Assembly: GCA_023386155.1 (NCBI GenBank)
Contig: JAEWKH010000029.1
Location: forward strand, 1 to 23,203
Source: Pseudomonadota bacterium
GTDB lineage: Bacteria > Pseudomonadota > Alphaproteobacteria > Rhizobiales > Beijerinckiaceae
Reading direction: 5' to 3'
Length of the DNA stretch: 23,203 bases
In this document: in pieces, positions 15,571 to 22,870 of the stretch
Numbering within the stretch: position 1 is the first letter of the stretch
Layout of the letters: each line of letters opens with the position of its first letter
Notes under the pieces: generated by a model
Database searches by the model: none
The model's input: the letters and a program-made list of their open reading frames with translations, nothing else
Told to the model about the DNA's origin: nothing
Position numbers and translations under genes: made by a program

Positions 15571-15607
15571 CATCCATTAGACGATATAACGTATCGTCTA
15601 ATGGATG
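15571..15607. repeat. Perfect 16-bp hairpin between dapD and the DUF805 gene
   Basis: CATCCATTAGACGATA (15571-15586) and its exact reverse complement (15592-15607) flank TAACG. It begins 13 bases after the dapD stop and ends four bases before the DUF805 ATG at 15612. The 3' arm contains the GGATG that would be part of that gene's ribosome binding region. No T run follows, so a plain terminator is doubtful. It could be a regulator's operator, a translation-controlling hairpin or a remnant of an insertion. Confidence 0.8.
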
Positions 15608-15611
15608 AGGT

Positions 15612-16073
15612 ATGAGTGTTCTGAAGTTATTCTTTAGCTTCTCTGGGCGCGTTGGCCGTACCGTGTATTGGTGTGGCATCGCTATCTGCCTGATAGCCCT
15701 GGCTATTGTCCCTCTCATAGCCAGTGTGATCGTCTATATCTTGACCGGAGGTTTTGCGGCGGGTGCGATAGCGTTTGATGCTGTACGTATCGCCGCTGTT
15801 CCCGCAACCATTTCCATTGTTGCCTTCCATGTCAGACGTCTTCACGACCGAGGGTTAAGTGCTTGGTGGCTGGTTCCTGCTTTCGCTGTCATTGGATTGA
15901 GCGGAAGGTGGATCGCGGTCGCGATGTTGCTTCTTATTAAAAGTCCTGCCGATGGACTTCTCGTCATTAGCCCAGCGCTTGCCCTTCTGGCTGTCACCTT
16001 CTTTCTCATCGGAGGCATTGCGGGAACGGATGGCCCGAACCGCTATGGTCCAGATCCTCGCGACGAGGAGTGA
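15612..16073 (+). CDS. DUF805 family membrane protein
   Basis: Protein of 153 residues with the DUF805 hallmarks: FSFSGRVGRTVYW at 8-20, RRLHDRGLSAWW at 75-86 and GTDGPNRYGPDPR at 138-150. About four membrane helices are visible (near 20-45, 58-72, 85-110, 115-136). The family is widespread in bacteria and has no defined biochemical role. The gene is compositionally unlike its neighbours: 60 G/C in the 120 bases 15601-15720, against 38 of 60 in dapD at 15121-15180, with codons such as TTA and AGT. Together with the AT-richer spacer to dapE and the hairpin upstream, this suggests later insertion into the dap locus. The only Shine-Dalgarno-like motif, GAGG, is unusually close to the ATG. Confidence 0.85.
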   Translation: MSVLKLFFSFSGRVGRTVYWCGIAICLIALAIVPLIASVIVYILTGGFAAGAIAFDAVRIAAVPATISIVAFHVRRLHDRGLSAWWLVPAFAVIGLSGRWIAVAMLLLIKSPADGLLVISPALALLAVTFFLIGGIAGTDGPNRYGPDPRDEE

Positions 16074-16179
16074 GAGGCAATGCCTGACCCTATAAGCAGC
16101 GACTAACCGCAGTTTACAGACGATAGAACCCCTCTGCGATTGGGGATTGATTTTATCAGTATACGTGCGTCATGGAGAT

Positions 16180-17361
16180 ATGCCGCACGATATCTCACCG
16201 CTTTCCCTCGCCCAATCCCTGCTGCGCTGCCCTTCCGTGACACCCGAGGAGGGCGGTGCGCTTGCCTTCATCGAGAGCGTGCTCAAAGAGGCAGGCTTCG
16301 AGGTCCATCGTCCGGTCTTTTCCGAGCCCGGCACGCCGGATGTAGAGAACCTCTATGCCCGCTACGGCAAGGGCGAGCCCTATCTGCTCTTCGCCGGGCA
16401 TACGGACGTGGTGCCGCCGGGCGATGCGAACCGCTGGTCCTACGATCCGTTTGGCGGCGAGATCCATGGAGGCGAGCTCTACGGGCGCGGCGCGGTCGAC
16501 ATGAAGGGCGGCATTGCCTGCATGATGGCGGCGGCGCTCGCCTTCATCCGCGACAACCCGGACTTCAAGGGCTCCATCGGCTTCCTGATCACGGGAGACG
16601 AGGAGGGGCCGGCCGTCAACGGCACGGTGAAGCTCCTCGAATGGGCGAAGGGGCGCGGCGAGCAGTTCGACCATTGCATCCTGGGCGAGCCGACCAATCC
16701 GAACCAGCTCGGCGACATGATCAAGATCGGGCGGCGCGGCTCGCTGACCGGCAGGATCGTCGTCGAGGGCAAGCAGGGCCACGTGGCCTATCCGCATCTG
16801 GCGGACAATCCCATCCCCGGCATGATGCGCCTGCTCGAAGGGCTCCTGAAGGAGCCGCTCGACCGGGGGACGGATCATTTCGACGCCTCGAACCTGGAAG
16901 TGACCACAATCGATGTGGGCAACACGGCCTCCAACGTGATCCCGGCGGACGCGAAGGCGACCTTCAACATCCGCTTCAACGATCTCTGGACGCCGCACAG
17001 CCTGGAGGCGGAGATCGAGCGCCGCCTGCGCGAGGCCGCCGGCAACACGGTGCGCTACACCCTCACGGTGGAGCCGACCAACGCAGTCGCCTTCCTCACG
17101 CCGCCGAACGAATTCGTCGGCTTCATCGCCGATGCCATCAAGGCCGAGACCGGCTCGCAGCCGAAACTCTCCACCACGGGCGGCACGTCGGACGCTCGCT
17201 TCATCGTGAAGTACTGCCCGGTCGTCGAGTTCGGCCTCGTCGGCCAGACCATGCACCAGGTCGACGAGCGCGTGGCCGTCGCCGATCTGGACCGGCTGGC
17301 CGTGATTTACCGGAAGGTCATGGGCGCCTATTTCGCCGCGGGAGCGCGAGCCGGGGCTTGA
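16180..17361 (+). CDS. dapE: Succinyl-diaminopimelate desuccinylase
   Basis: Zinc aminoacylase-type hydrolase of 393 residues that releases succinate from N-succinyl-LL-DAP. I start at the ATG at 16180 (MPHDISPLSLAQSLL), which gives the family's usual N-terminus. GGAG lies just upstream but only two bases away, so a TTG at 16147 is possible though less likely. Metal and catalytic residues are present: H74 and D76 (FAGHTDVVPPGD), D107 (GRGAVDMKGG), E141/E142 (TGDEEG), E170 (GEPT) and H359 (GQTMHQVDE). The STTGGTSDARF block is typical. It acts two steps after dapD, and no complete promoter was recognised in the AT-richer 106-bp spacer before it. Confidence 0.95.
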   Translation: MPHDISPLSLAQSLLRCPSVTPEEGGALAFIESVLKEAGFEVHRPVFSEPGTPDVENLYARYGKGEPYLLFAGHTDVVPPGDANRWSYDPFGGEIHGGELYGRGAVDMKGGIACMMAAALAFIRDNPDFKGSIGFLITGDEEGPAVNGTVKLLEWAKGRGEQFDHCILGEPTNPNQLGDMIKIGRRGSLTGRIVVEGKQGHVAYPHLADNPIPGMMRLLEGLLKEPLDRGTDHFDASNLEVTTIDVGNTASNVIPADAKATFNIRFNDLWTPHSLEAEIERRLREAAGNTVRYTLTVEPTNAVAFLTPPNEFVGFIADAIKAETGSQPKLSTTGGTSDARFIVKYCPVVEFGLVGQTMHQVDERVAVADLDRLAVIYRKVMGAYFAAGARAGA

Positions 17362-17411
17362 CTATTTAGACTAAAGTCGAAGAATGGCCGGAACGTTTTG
17401 CGGGGTCAGTC

Positions 17412-17440
17412 CTTTTCCGAAGACAAACGTCTTCAAAAAG
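17412..17440. promoter_or_regulatory. Leader hairpin overlapping a ribosome binding site
   Basis: GAAGAC (17419-17424) and GTCTTC (17429-17434) pair around AAAC, and flanking CTTTT / AAAAG can extend the stem. The 3' side runs into the AAAAGAGG (17436-17443) that serves as ribosome binding site for the gene at 17450, so folding could mask it. This may be translational control or chance. Confidence 0.35.
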
Positions 17441-17449
17441 AGGCCGCTC

Positions 17450-18040
17450 ATGATCGTCACGGCTGATGAGGTCAACCGCTCGTTCAAGGGAACGCTCGAC
17501 CTGCTCAACAGCAGGGCCGAAGGCCTGAAATCCTTCAATATGAGCGAGCGGGGCTTCTGGCGCTCCTTCACGGCGATCTGGCTCACGCTCCCGGCCTATG
17601 TCGTATCGCTGGCCTTCGAGCGTCTTCGCCTCGGTCTCCTTCAGCCGGACCGGCCGCTCCTCGACAATCTCTGGATCGATTTCGTGGTGGGTCTGGGCCA
17701 TGTGGCGGGCTTCATCGCCCTGCCGGTCGCCATGATCTGGATCGCGCGCTGGTTCCGGCTCGGGAAGGCCTATGTGCCCTTCGTCATCGTGACCAACTGG
17801 ATCTCGGTCATCGGCATGCTGGTGCTCTCGGTGCCGGCCATGCTCATGCTCCTCGGCTGGGCGCCTCCGGGCCTCGCCAGCCTCTTCAGCCTCGCCTTCG
17901 CGGTCATCATCGTAAGACTGCAATGGTTCGCCACCAAGGAGACCCTGGGGCTCGCAAGCCTGCCGGCGCTGGGCATCGTCGTGCTCGGCATCGTGCTCAA
18001 TTCCGCCGTCGGGATGGCGACGAGGGGCCTTCTAGGCTAA
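17450..18040 (+). CDS. Unrecognised multi-pass membrane protein
   Basis: Protein of 196 residues that I do not recognise. I start at the ATG at 17450 because AAAAGAGG ends six bases upstream. An in-frame ATG at 17384 would add 22 residues without a good ribosome site. A soluble N-terminal part (1-38, VTADEVNRSFKGTLDLLNSRAEGLKSF split by charged residues) precedes about five hydrophobic segments (near 40-57, 77-98, 108-136, 145-157, 167-186) and a short C-terminus. No catalytic motif is visible. Composition matches the chromosome. Its last nine bases overlap the end of convergent truA. It may form part of the dap transcript, as it starts 88 bp after dapE. Confidence 0.75.
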   Translation: MIVTADEVNRSFKGTLDLLNSRAEGLKSFNMSERGFWRSFTAIWLTLPAYVVSLAFERLRLGLLQPDRPLLDNLWIDFVVGLGHVAGFIALPVAMIWIARWFRLGKAYVPFVIVTNWISVIGMLVLSVPAMLMLLGWAPPGLASLFSLAFAVIIVRLQWFATKETLGLASLPALGIVVLGIVLNSAVGMATRGLLG

Positions 18041-18781
18041 GTCGGGATAATCGACGCCGATCAGATAGAGGCCGGTCGACGGGGCCATGGGCCCGCAGCG
18101 CTTGCGGTCCCGCGCGTCGAGCGCCGCCCGCACGTCCTCCACCGACCAGCGCCCCGCGCCGGCCCGCTCCAGGGTCCCCGTCATCGAGCGCACCTGATGA
18201 TGCAGGAACGAACGGGCGGAGGCATAGATGCGGATCTCGTCGCCGATCCGCTCCACATCGAGGCGGTCGAGGGTCCGGATCGGGCTGTTGGCCTGGCATT
18301 CGGCGGCCCGGAACGTGGTGAAGTCGTGCCGCCCGATCAGCAGCTGCGCGGCCTGGTGCATCACATCGGCATCGAGCTTCCAGGCCACGTGCCAGACCCG
18401 GCTCGCGTCCAGGGCCGGCGGGGCGCGGCGGTTGAGGATGCGGTAGACGTAGTGGCGCTTGACGGCGGACAGGCGGGCGTTGAACGTCTCGGGCACGACC
18501 TGCGCCGAGAGGATCGCCACGGGAGCGGGCTTCAGATGGGCATTGGTGGCGTCGCGCACCGTGTCGGGCCGCCATTCCTTCTCCAGGTCCACGTGGATGA
18601 CCTGATGGGTGGCGTGAACGCCTGAATCGGTGCGCCCGGCGCAATGGACCCGCACGGCGGAGCCCGTGAAGCGCGCGATGGCATCCTCCACCGCCTGCTG
18701 CACGGAGAGGCCGTTCGTCTGATGCTGCCAACCGGTGAAGGGCGTGCCGTCGTATTCGACGACAAGCTTGTAGCGAGGCAT
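18032..18781 (-). CDS. truA: tRNA pseudouridine(38-40) synthase TruA
   Basis: Enzyme of 249 residues that isomerises uridines 38-40 in the tRNA anticodon stem-loop. The start is the ATG at 18781 (MPRYKLVVEYDGTPFTGWQ), the standard TruA opening. The longer frame upstream runs into the GNAT gene. The catalytic aspartate is D52 in AGRTDSGVHA, and later FNARLSAVKRHYVYRI and RSFLHHQVRSMTGTL are family signatures. It is the last gene of the def-fmt-GNAT-truA cluster, one base after the GNAT stop. Its TAG lies within the end of the convergent membrane-protein gene. Confidence 0.96.
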   Translation of the reverse strand: MPRYKLVVEYDGTPFTGWQHQTNGLSVQQAVEDAIARFTGSAVRVHCAGRTDSGVHATHQVIHVDLEKEWRPDTVRDATNAHLKPAPVAILSAQVVPETFNARLSAVKRHYVYRILNRRAPPALDASRVWHVAWKLDADVMHQAAQLLIGRHDFTTFRAAECQANSPIRTLDRLDVERIGDEIRIYASARSFLHHQVRSMTGTLERAGAGRWSVEDVRAALDARDRKRCGPMAPSTGLYLIGVDYPDLA

Positions 18782-18782
18782 G

Positions 18783-19277
18783 TTATTCCAGTTCTGCGAA
18801 GGCCTGGGCGTACGACACCGAACCCCGGGCGTCTTTCCCCTTGTCGGAAAGCGCGAGGCCCTGGAGATAGGGCCCGTCATAGGGTGTTTTCAGCCGTTCC
18901 GCCAGCCGCGGCATGAAGCCGAAGCGGCTGTAGTAATGCGGCTCTCCCAGCACCAGGACCAGATCGTAGTGCCTGCCCGCCAGGCGCTTCAGGCTGTCCT
19001 CGACGAGAGCTGCCCCGATCCCCCGCTTCTGGAAGGAGGGGGCGACGGCGAGCGGGGCCAGAACGGCCGCTTTGATGGATGGGGTCTCGTGCAGGGTCAG
19101 GCGCGAAAAGGCGATATGGCCGATCGGCCCGTCGGCAAAGGCGATCAGGGAGAGGATGAGATCGCCGTCATCGTGCATGGCCTGAACGAGGTCGGCCTCC
19201 GCCAGTTGCCCGAAGGCGGCGGAATAGATGGCGTAGAGCGCAGACCTGTCGGCGGATTCCTCCAGACGGATCCCCAT
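18783..19277 (-). CDS. GNAT family N-acetyltransferase
   Basis: Protein of 164 residues with one GNAT domain. The acetyl-CoA pyrophosphate-binding motif is LAPLAVAPSFQKRGIGAALV at 73-92, and GEPHYYSRFGF at 111-121 is typical of the YhbS-like branch. The acceptor substrate is unknown. It lies 9 bp after fmt and one base before truA, so it is transcribed with genes of translation initiation and tRNA modification. This fits, but does not prove, a substrate in translation such as a ribosomal protein or tRNA. No signal peptide or membrane segment is present. Confidence 0.88.
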   Translation of the reverse strand: MGIRLEESADRSALYAIYSAAFGQLAEADLVQAMHDDGDLILSLIAFADGPIGHIAFSRLTLHETPSIKAAVLAPLAVAPSFQKRGIGAALVEDSLKRLAGRHYDLVLVLGEPHYYSRFGFMPRLAERLKTPYDGPYLQGLALSDKGKDARGSVSYAQAFAELE

Positions 19278-19286
19278 TGCCGGACC

Positions 19287-20219
19287 TCACGCAAATCTGG
19301 CGCCCGGACCAAGCCTCACCCCCCGCAGGAACTCTTCGAAAGCCACTGGTCCCTTGCCGGCGCGCTGTACCTGGATCAGGCGGATAGCCCCTTCGCCACA
19401 GGATATCGTACCATCATTGTCGATCAGTGTCGCGGGTGAACCGGAGCCCTGTCCGAGGATTGCACGCAAAACCTTTACCCGCTCCTGGCCCTTGCCGAAA
19501 TCCGCCGTGAAATAGGCCCCTGGGAAGGGTGAGAGCCCGCGAATGTGGTCGTGAACGGCCTGGGCCGGCTTCGCCCAGTCGATCAGAGCTTCCTCGTTCC
19601 TGAGCTTGTGGGCATAGGTCACGCCCTCCTCGGGCTGGGGCGTGAAGCCCAGGCCCCCGCGGGAGAGGGCGGCCAGCGCCCGCACCATGAGATCGGCTCC
19701 GAGCACCATGAGCCGGTCGTGCAGCTCGCCGGCATTCATGTCCGGCGCGATCGCCACCCGCTCCACCATGGCGACGGGGCCCGTATCGAGGCCCTCTTCC
19801 ATCTTCATGACGGCGATGCCGGTCTCCCTGTCGCCGGCCATGATCGCCCGCTGGATCGGAGCGGCGCCGCGCCAGCGGGGAAGGAGGGAGGCATGAAGGT
19901 TGAGGCAGCCGAGCTCCGGCGCGTCCAGGACGGCCTTCGGCAGCAGCATGCCGTAGGCCACCACCACCGCCACGTCGGCGTTGTGGCTGCGGAAGATCTC
20001 GGCGGCCTCCTCCGTGCGCAGGGTTTTCGGCGTCAGCACGGGAAGGCCGAAACGGTCCGCCATCCTGTGGACGGGGGAGGGCTTCAGCTCCATGCCGCGC
20101 CCGGCCGCCGCGGGCGGGCGGGTATAGACGGCGACCACGTCATGGCCCTGGCCGACGATCTCGGACAGCGTGGGCACGGCGAAATCGGGCGTGCCCATGA
20201 AGACGACGCGCAGGCTCAT
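19287..20219 (-). CDS. fmt: Methionyl-tRNA formyltransferase
   Basis: Enzyme of 310 residues that formylates initiator Met-tRNA using 10-formyl-tetrahydrofolate. The start ATG at 20219 overlaps the def stop by four bases. The frame continues open upstream, but that part is antisense-like sequence within def. Visible signatures are VVFMGTPDFAVPTL at 5-18, the catalytic region CLNLHASLLPRWRGAAPIQ (N107, H109), and EEGLDTGP with D145. The C-terminal tRNA-binding domain covers about 205-310 (DWAKPAQAVHDHIRGLSPFPGA onward). Coupling with def joins the formylating and deformylating enzymes in one operon, the common bacterial arrangement. Confidence 0.97.
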   Translation of the reverse strand: MSLRVVFMGTPDFAVPTLSEIVGQGHDVVAVYTRPPAAAGRGMELKPSPVHRMADRFGLPVLTPKTLRTEEAAEIFRSHNADVAVVVAYGMLLPKAVLDAPELGCLNLHASLLPRWRGAAPIQRAIMAGDRETGIAVMKMEEGLDTGPVAMVERVAIAPDMNAGELHDRLMVLGADLMVRALAALSRGGLGFTPQPEEGVTYAHKLRNEEALIDWAKPAQAVHDHIRGLSPFPGAYFTADFGKGQERVKVLRAILGQGSGSPATLIDNDGTISCGEGAIRLIQVQRAGKGPVAFEEFLRGVRLGPGARFA

Positions 20220-20734
20220 GCCCCCGCCTCGCGCTTGGCGGCTTTCTTGAACTTGGTCATCACCCTGTCGCGCTTGAGCTTCGACAGGTAGTCGATGAAC
20301 AGGACGCCGTTCAGGTGGTCGATCTCGTGCTGTACGCAGGTGGCCAGCAGGCCGTCCGCATCCTGCTCGATCGTCTCGCCCTGCAGGTTCATGTAGCGGA
20401 ACCTGACCCGGTCCGGCCGTTCGACCTCCTCGTAATATTCGGGAATCGACAGGCAGCCTTCCTCGTAGACGCGCTTTTCCTCCGAGGACCAGGTGATTTC
20501 CGGGTTGATGAGCACCATCGGCAGGCGCTCGTCCTCGGACTTCGACACGTCCATGGTGACCATGCGCACCGGCACGCCGATCTGGATGGCGGCAAGGCCG
20601 ACGCCGGGGGCGTCGTACATGGTGTCCAGCATGTCGTCCGCCAGCTGGCGGATCTCGCCCGTGATCTCCGTGATGGGTTCGGAAACCAGGCGGAGCTTGG
20701 AATCGGGGATGATGACGAGGGGTCTGATGCTCAT
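20216..20734 (-). CDS. def: Peptide deformylase
   Basis: Iron/zinc hydrolase of 172 residues that removes the N-formyl group from nascent proteins at the ribosome. All three family motifs are present: GVGLAAIQ at 44-51, EGCLS at 92-96 with metal ligand C94, and HEIDH at 136-140 with H136, E137 and H140. The C-terminus is Lys/Arg-rich, as expected for ribosome contact. The ATG at 20734 starts the def-fmt-GNAT-truA operon and faces rmuC across a 193-bp intergenic region that carries palindromic repeats. I see no strong Shine-Dalgarno. Confidence 0.97.
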   Translation of the reverse strand: MSIRPLVIIPDSKLRLVSEPITEITGEIRQLADDMLDTMYDAPGVGLAAIQIGVPVRMVTMDVSKSEDERLPMVLINPEITWSSEEKRVYEEGCLSIPEYYEEVERPDRVRFRYMNLQGETIEQDADGLLATCVQHEIDHLNGVLFIDYLSKLKRDRVMTKFKKAAKREAGA

Positions 20735-20786
20735 GATCGCGGGAGATAAGGTCTTCGGTGAGGATGGTCAAATCGTTCGTCTTTTA

Positions 20787-20877
20787 GCATCGGGCCAAAA
20801 GCTTCGCCCGCTTTTTGCCCGATGCTCATCATTCATGAGTGCACCGTTTTCACGGAAAAGTGGAATCCGCTTTTCCG
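20787..20877. repeat. Composite palindromic repeat between def and rmuC
   Basis: Two adjacent inverted repeats. The first (20787-20825) pairs GCATCGGGC and AAAAGC with GCTTTTTGCCCGATGC, imperfectly. The second (20853-20877) pairs CGGAAAAG with CTTTTCCG around a nine-base loop that includes GGAATCC. The style matches palindromic elements scattered through Hyphomicrobiales genomes, and the first resembles the element at 7397-7440. It occupies much of the 193-bp divergent def/rmuC gap. I could not assign a promoter to either gene. Confidence 0.65.
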
Positions 20878-20927
20878 CACGAGGCACTTGTGTTCGGATG
20901 CCCCCGACAACCGGAACCTTACCCTCC

Positions 20928-22115
20928 ATGAACGACGTCGTCCTGATCCTCGGCAACACATCCCTGACCTGGGGGCAGGTCGTCATGGGGATGGCGGGGT
21001 TGAGCCTCGTCCTGCTCCTGCTCGTCACCGTGCTTCTCCTGCGCACCCGGCGGGAGCGGGCGCTGGAGGCCGCCGTCGCGGCCGAGCGGGCGCGGGAGAT
21101 GGACGACAAGGTGGCGGAGCTGACCCGGATCCAGTCGGAAATGACCGGGCGGATGCGGACCATGGCCGAGGTCTTCGGCAGCCGCCAGAGCGATTTCGTC
21201 CGCATGATCTCGGAACGGATCGACGGGTTGCAGCACCGGGTCGGCCAGGGGCTCGAGTCATCCGCCCGCCACCAGACGGAAAATCTCTCGAAGCTGAACG
21301 AGCGCCTCGCCGTGATCGACGCCGCGCAGCAGAACCTGACGAGCCTCACCGGCGAGATCGCAGGGCTGAAGGACATCCTCTCCAACAAGCAGACCCGCGG
21401 CGCCTATGGGCAGGGACGGATGGAGGCGATCGTCCGCGACGGGCTGCCGGCGAATGCCTTCGAGTTCCAGGCGACCCTGTCCAACCGCACGAGGCCCGAT
21501 TGCCTCGTGCGCCTCCCCGGCGACGAGCGGGGGCTCGTGATCGATGCCAAGTTCCCGCTGGAGGGCTTCACGCTCTTCCGGGAGGCCAAGGGCGACGAGG
21601 CGCGCAGCCGTGCGGCCGCGCGGGTCCGCAGCGACATGCTCGTGCACGTGAAGGACATCGCCGAGAAGTACCTGATCCCCGGCGAGACCCAGGACATCGC
21701 CATGCTCTTCGTGCCGGCGGAGTCGATCTACGCGGATCTCGCCGAGCATTTCGACGACGTGGTCCAAAAGGCTCACCGTGCCCGGATCGTCATCGTCTCG
21801 CCCTCGCTTCTGACGCTTGCCATCCAGGTGATGCAGGCGCTGGTGCGCGACGCCCGCATCCGCGAGGAGGCGAGGGTCATCCAGGTCGAGGTGCAGAAGC
21901 TCCTGGAGGATGTGGAGCGCCTCGACGCCCGGGTGGCGAAGCTCGATAGCCATTTCCGCCAGGCCCAGGACGATGTCTCGCAGATCCGGGTCTCGACCGA
22001 CAAGATCGTCAAGCGCGGGCAGAAGATCGAGACCCTCGAATTCGACGAGGGCGACGCCGTGGCCCGGGCCGAGTGGCTGCGCCTCCAGGGGCGCAATCTC
22101 CGGGCCGTAGAATAA
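20928..22115 (+). CDS. rmuC: DNA recombination protein RmuC
   Basis: Protein of 395 residues, start ATG at 20928. A single membrane helix (about 18-38) anchors it, followed by a long coiled coil (about 41-150, rich in E, R, A and heptad-like) and the RmuC domain (about 156-380). In that domain GAYGQGRMEAIV (158-169) and RPDCLVRLP ... VIDAKFPLEGF (189-214) give a D-x(n)-D-x-K arrangement (D191, D206, K208) reminiscent of PD-(D/E)XK nucleases. The family limits inversions at short repeats and has been linked to DNA-end processing. Its biochemical activity is not firmly known. It diverges from def, and the DUF892 gene follows with its own promoter. Confidence 0.94.
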   Translation: MNDVVLILGNTSLTWGQVVMGMAGLSLVLLLLVTVLLLRTRRERALEAAVAAERAREMDDKVAELTRIQSEMTGRMRTMAEVFGSRQSDFVRMISERIDGLQHRVGQGLESSARHQTENLSKLNERLAVIDAAQQNLTSLTGEIAGLKDILSNKQTRGAYGQGRMEAIVRDGLPANAFEFQATLSNRTRPDCLVRLPGDERGLVIDAKFPLEGFTLFREAKGDEARSRAAARVRSDMLVHVKDIAEKYLIPGETQDIAMLFVPAESIYADLAEHFDDVVQKAHRARIVIVSPSLLTLAIQVMQALVRDARIREEARVIQVEVQKLLEDVERLDARVAKLDSHFRQAQDDVSQIRVSTDKIVKRGQKIETLEFDEGDAVARAEWLRLQGRNLRAVE

Positions 22116-22118
22116 GCG

Positions 22119-22143
22119 GGAACCGCCTTCCGCCCGCAACGTT
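22119..22143 (+). promoter_or_regulatory. EcfG-type general stress promoter for the DUF892 gene
   Basis: GGAAC (22119-22123), exactly 16 bases, then CGTT (22140-22143). This is the alphaproteobacterial general-stress sigma factor consensus (GGAAC-N16/17-CGTT) without mismatch. It begins four bases after the rmuC stop. Transcription would start near 22150, about 75 bases before the ATG at 22224. Ferritin-like DUF892 proteins are typical stress genes, which supports the call. Confidence 0.75.
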
Positions 22144-22223
22144 CTTCCAACGCTACGCGACGCGCCATGCGGAGACTGGCGCTCGCCCGGTGGTACAGCT
22201 CAAATTTTGGGAAGGATTGCGTT

Positions 22224-22727
22224 ATGGGCCTTTTGTCGAAGGACATCAAGTCGTTGGATGACCTCTTCATCCACACCCTGCAGGACATTTACTACGCCGA
22301 ACAGCAGATCACGAAGGCGCTGCCGGAGATGATCGAACAGGCGAGCGACCCGCAGCTGAAGCAGGCGTTCCAGACCCATCTCGGCGAAACCCAGCAGCAG
22401 ATCCAGATGGTCGAGCAGGTGTTCCGCATGCACGGCCACGATCCGAAGGGCGTGACCTGCCCGGCCATCGACGGCATCATCGACGAGGCGCAGGAAATCG
22501 CCGGCGACATCGACGATCCGCAGGTCCTCGACGCGGCGCTCCTGGCGGCCGCCCAGGCCGTGGAGCATTACGAGATCACCCGCTACGGCACGCTCGTCGC
22601 CTGGGCCAAGCAGCTCGGCCGCGAGGATTGCGCCGGCGTCCTGCATCAGATCCTCGATCAGGAAAAGTCGACCGACCAGAAGCTCAACCGGATCGCCGAG
22701 AGCAAGGTCAACACGAAGGCGGCGTAA
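22224..22727 (+). CDS. DUF892 (YciE/YciF-like) ferritin-like stress protein
   Basis: Protein of 167 residues, start ATG at 22224 with AAGGA seven bases upstream. Upstream in-frame starts lack a ribosome site. It is a four-helix ferritin-like protein of the DUF892 family: LDDLFIHTLQDIYYAEQQITKALPEM split around residue 26, THLGETQQQI at 51-60, the second half AAAQAVEHYEITRYGTL at about 108-124, and LDQEKSTDQKL near 144-154. The carboxylate and histidine positions (E26, H52, E55, E114, H115, E147) are where a di-iron site would be expected. Family members are induced by osmotic or general stress. The exact activity is unknown. It has an EcfG-type promoter and its own terminator, so it appears monocistronic. 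Confidence 0.92.
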   Translation: MGLLSKDIKSLDDLFIHTLQDIYYAEQQITKALPEMIEQASDPQLKQAFQTHLGETQQQIQMVEQVFRMHGHDPKGVTCPAIDGIIDEAQEIAGDIDDPQVLDAALLAAAQAVEHYEITRYGTLVAWAKQLGREDCAGVLHQILDQEKSTDQKLNRIAESKVNTKAA

Positions 22728-22747
22728 ATCGTCGGGAATACTTCATG

Positions 22748-22780
22748 AAAATGGCCTCCTCGCGGAGGCCATTTTTATTT
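22748..22780 (+). terminator. Intrinsic terminator after the DUF892 gene
   Basis: A perfect 12-bp stem (AAAATGGCCTCC at 22748-22759 with its complement at 22764-22775), four-base loop, followed by TTTTTATTT. It lies about 20 bases after the stop codon. The A-rich 5' side could also allow termination from the opposite direction. Confidence 0.9.
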
Positions 22781-22846
22781 GTCGGGCCAGGCCAATGTTG
22801 GGCCAGGCCAAGCACGGCTGCCTCCCTCGCTCGCCATGGCCTTCCC

Positions 22847-22870
22847 GGACCTGATCCTGGGATCAGGTCC
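22847..22870. repeat. 11-bp palindrome
   Basis: GGACCTGATCC (22847-22857) and its exact complement GGATCAGGTCC (22860-22870) are separated by two bases. There is no T run. It is probably part of the repeat cluster filling this gap. Confidence 0.6.

Noticed and set aside
17389..17414. Second EcfG-type promoter (GGAAC-N16-CCTT) before the membrane protein
   Set aside because: The -10 element deviates from CGTT, and this spot overlaps an alternative coding start. A single five-base match is expected by chance.
20220..20771. N-terminal extension of fmt to a 494-residue protein
   Set aside because: The extension lies in another frame of def, which is itself complete with all deformylase motifs. 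The ATGA overlap gives the correct fmt start.
22784..22811. Possible CRISPR or tandem-repeat array
   Set aside because: There are only two copies of a 12-mer, with a four-base gap. No spacers, no cas genes.
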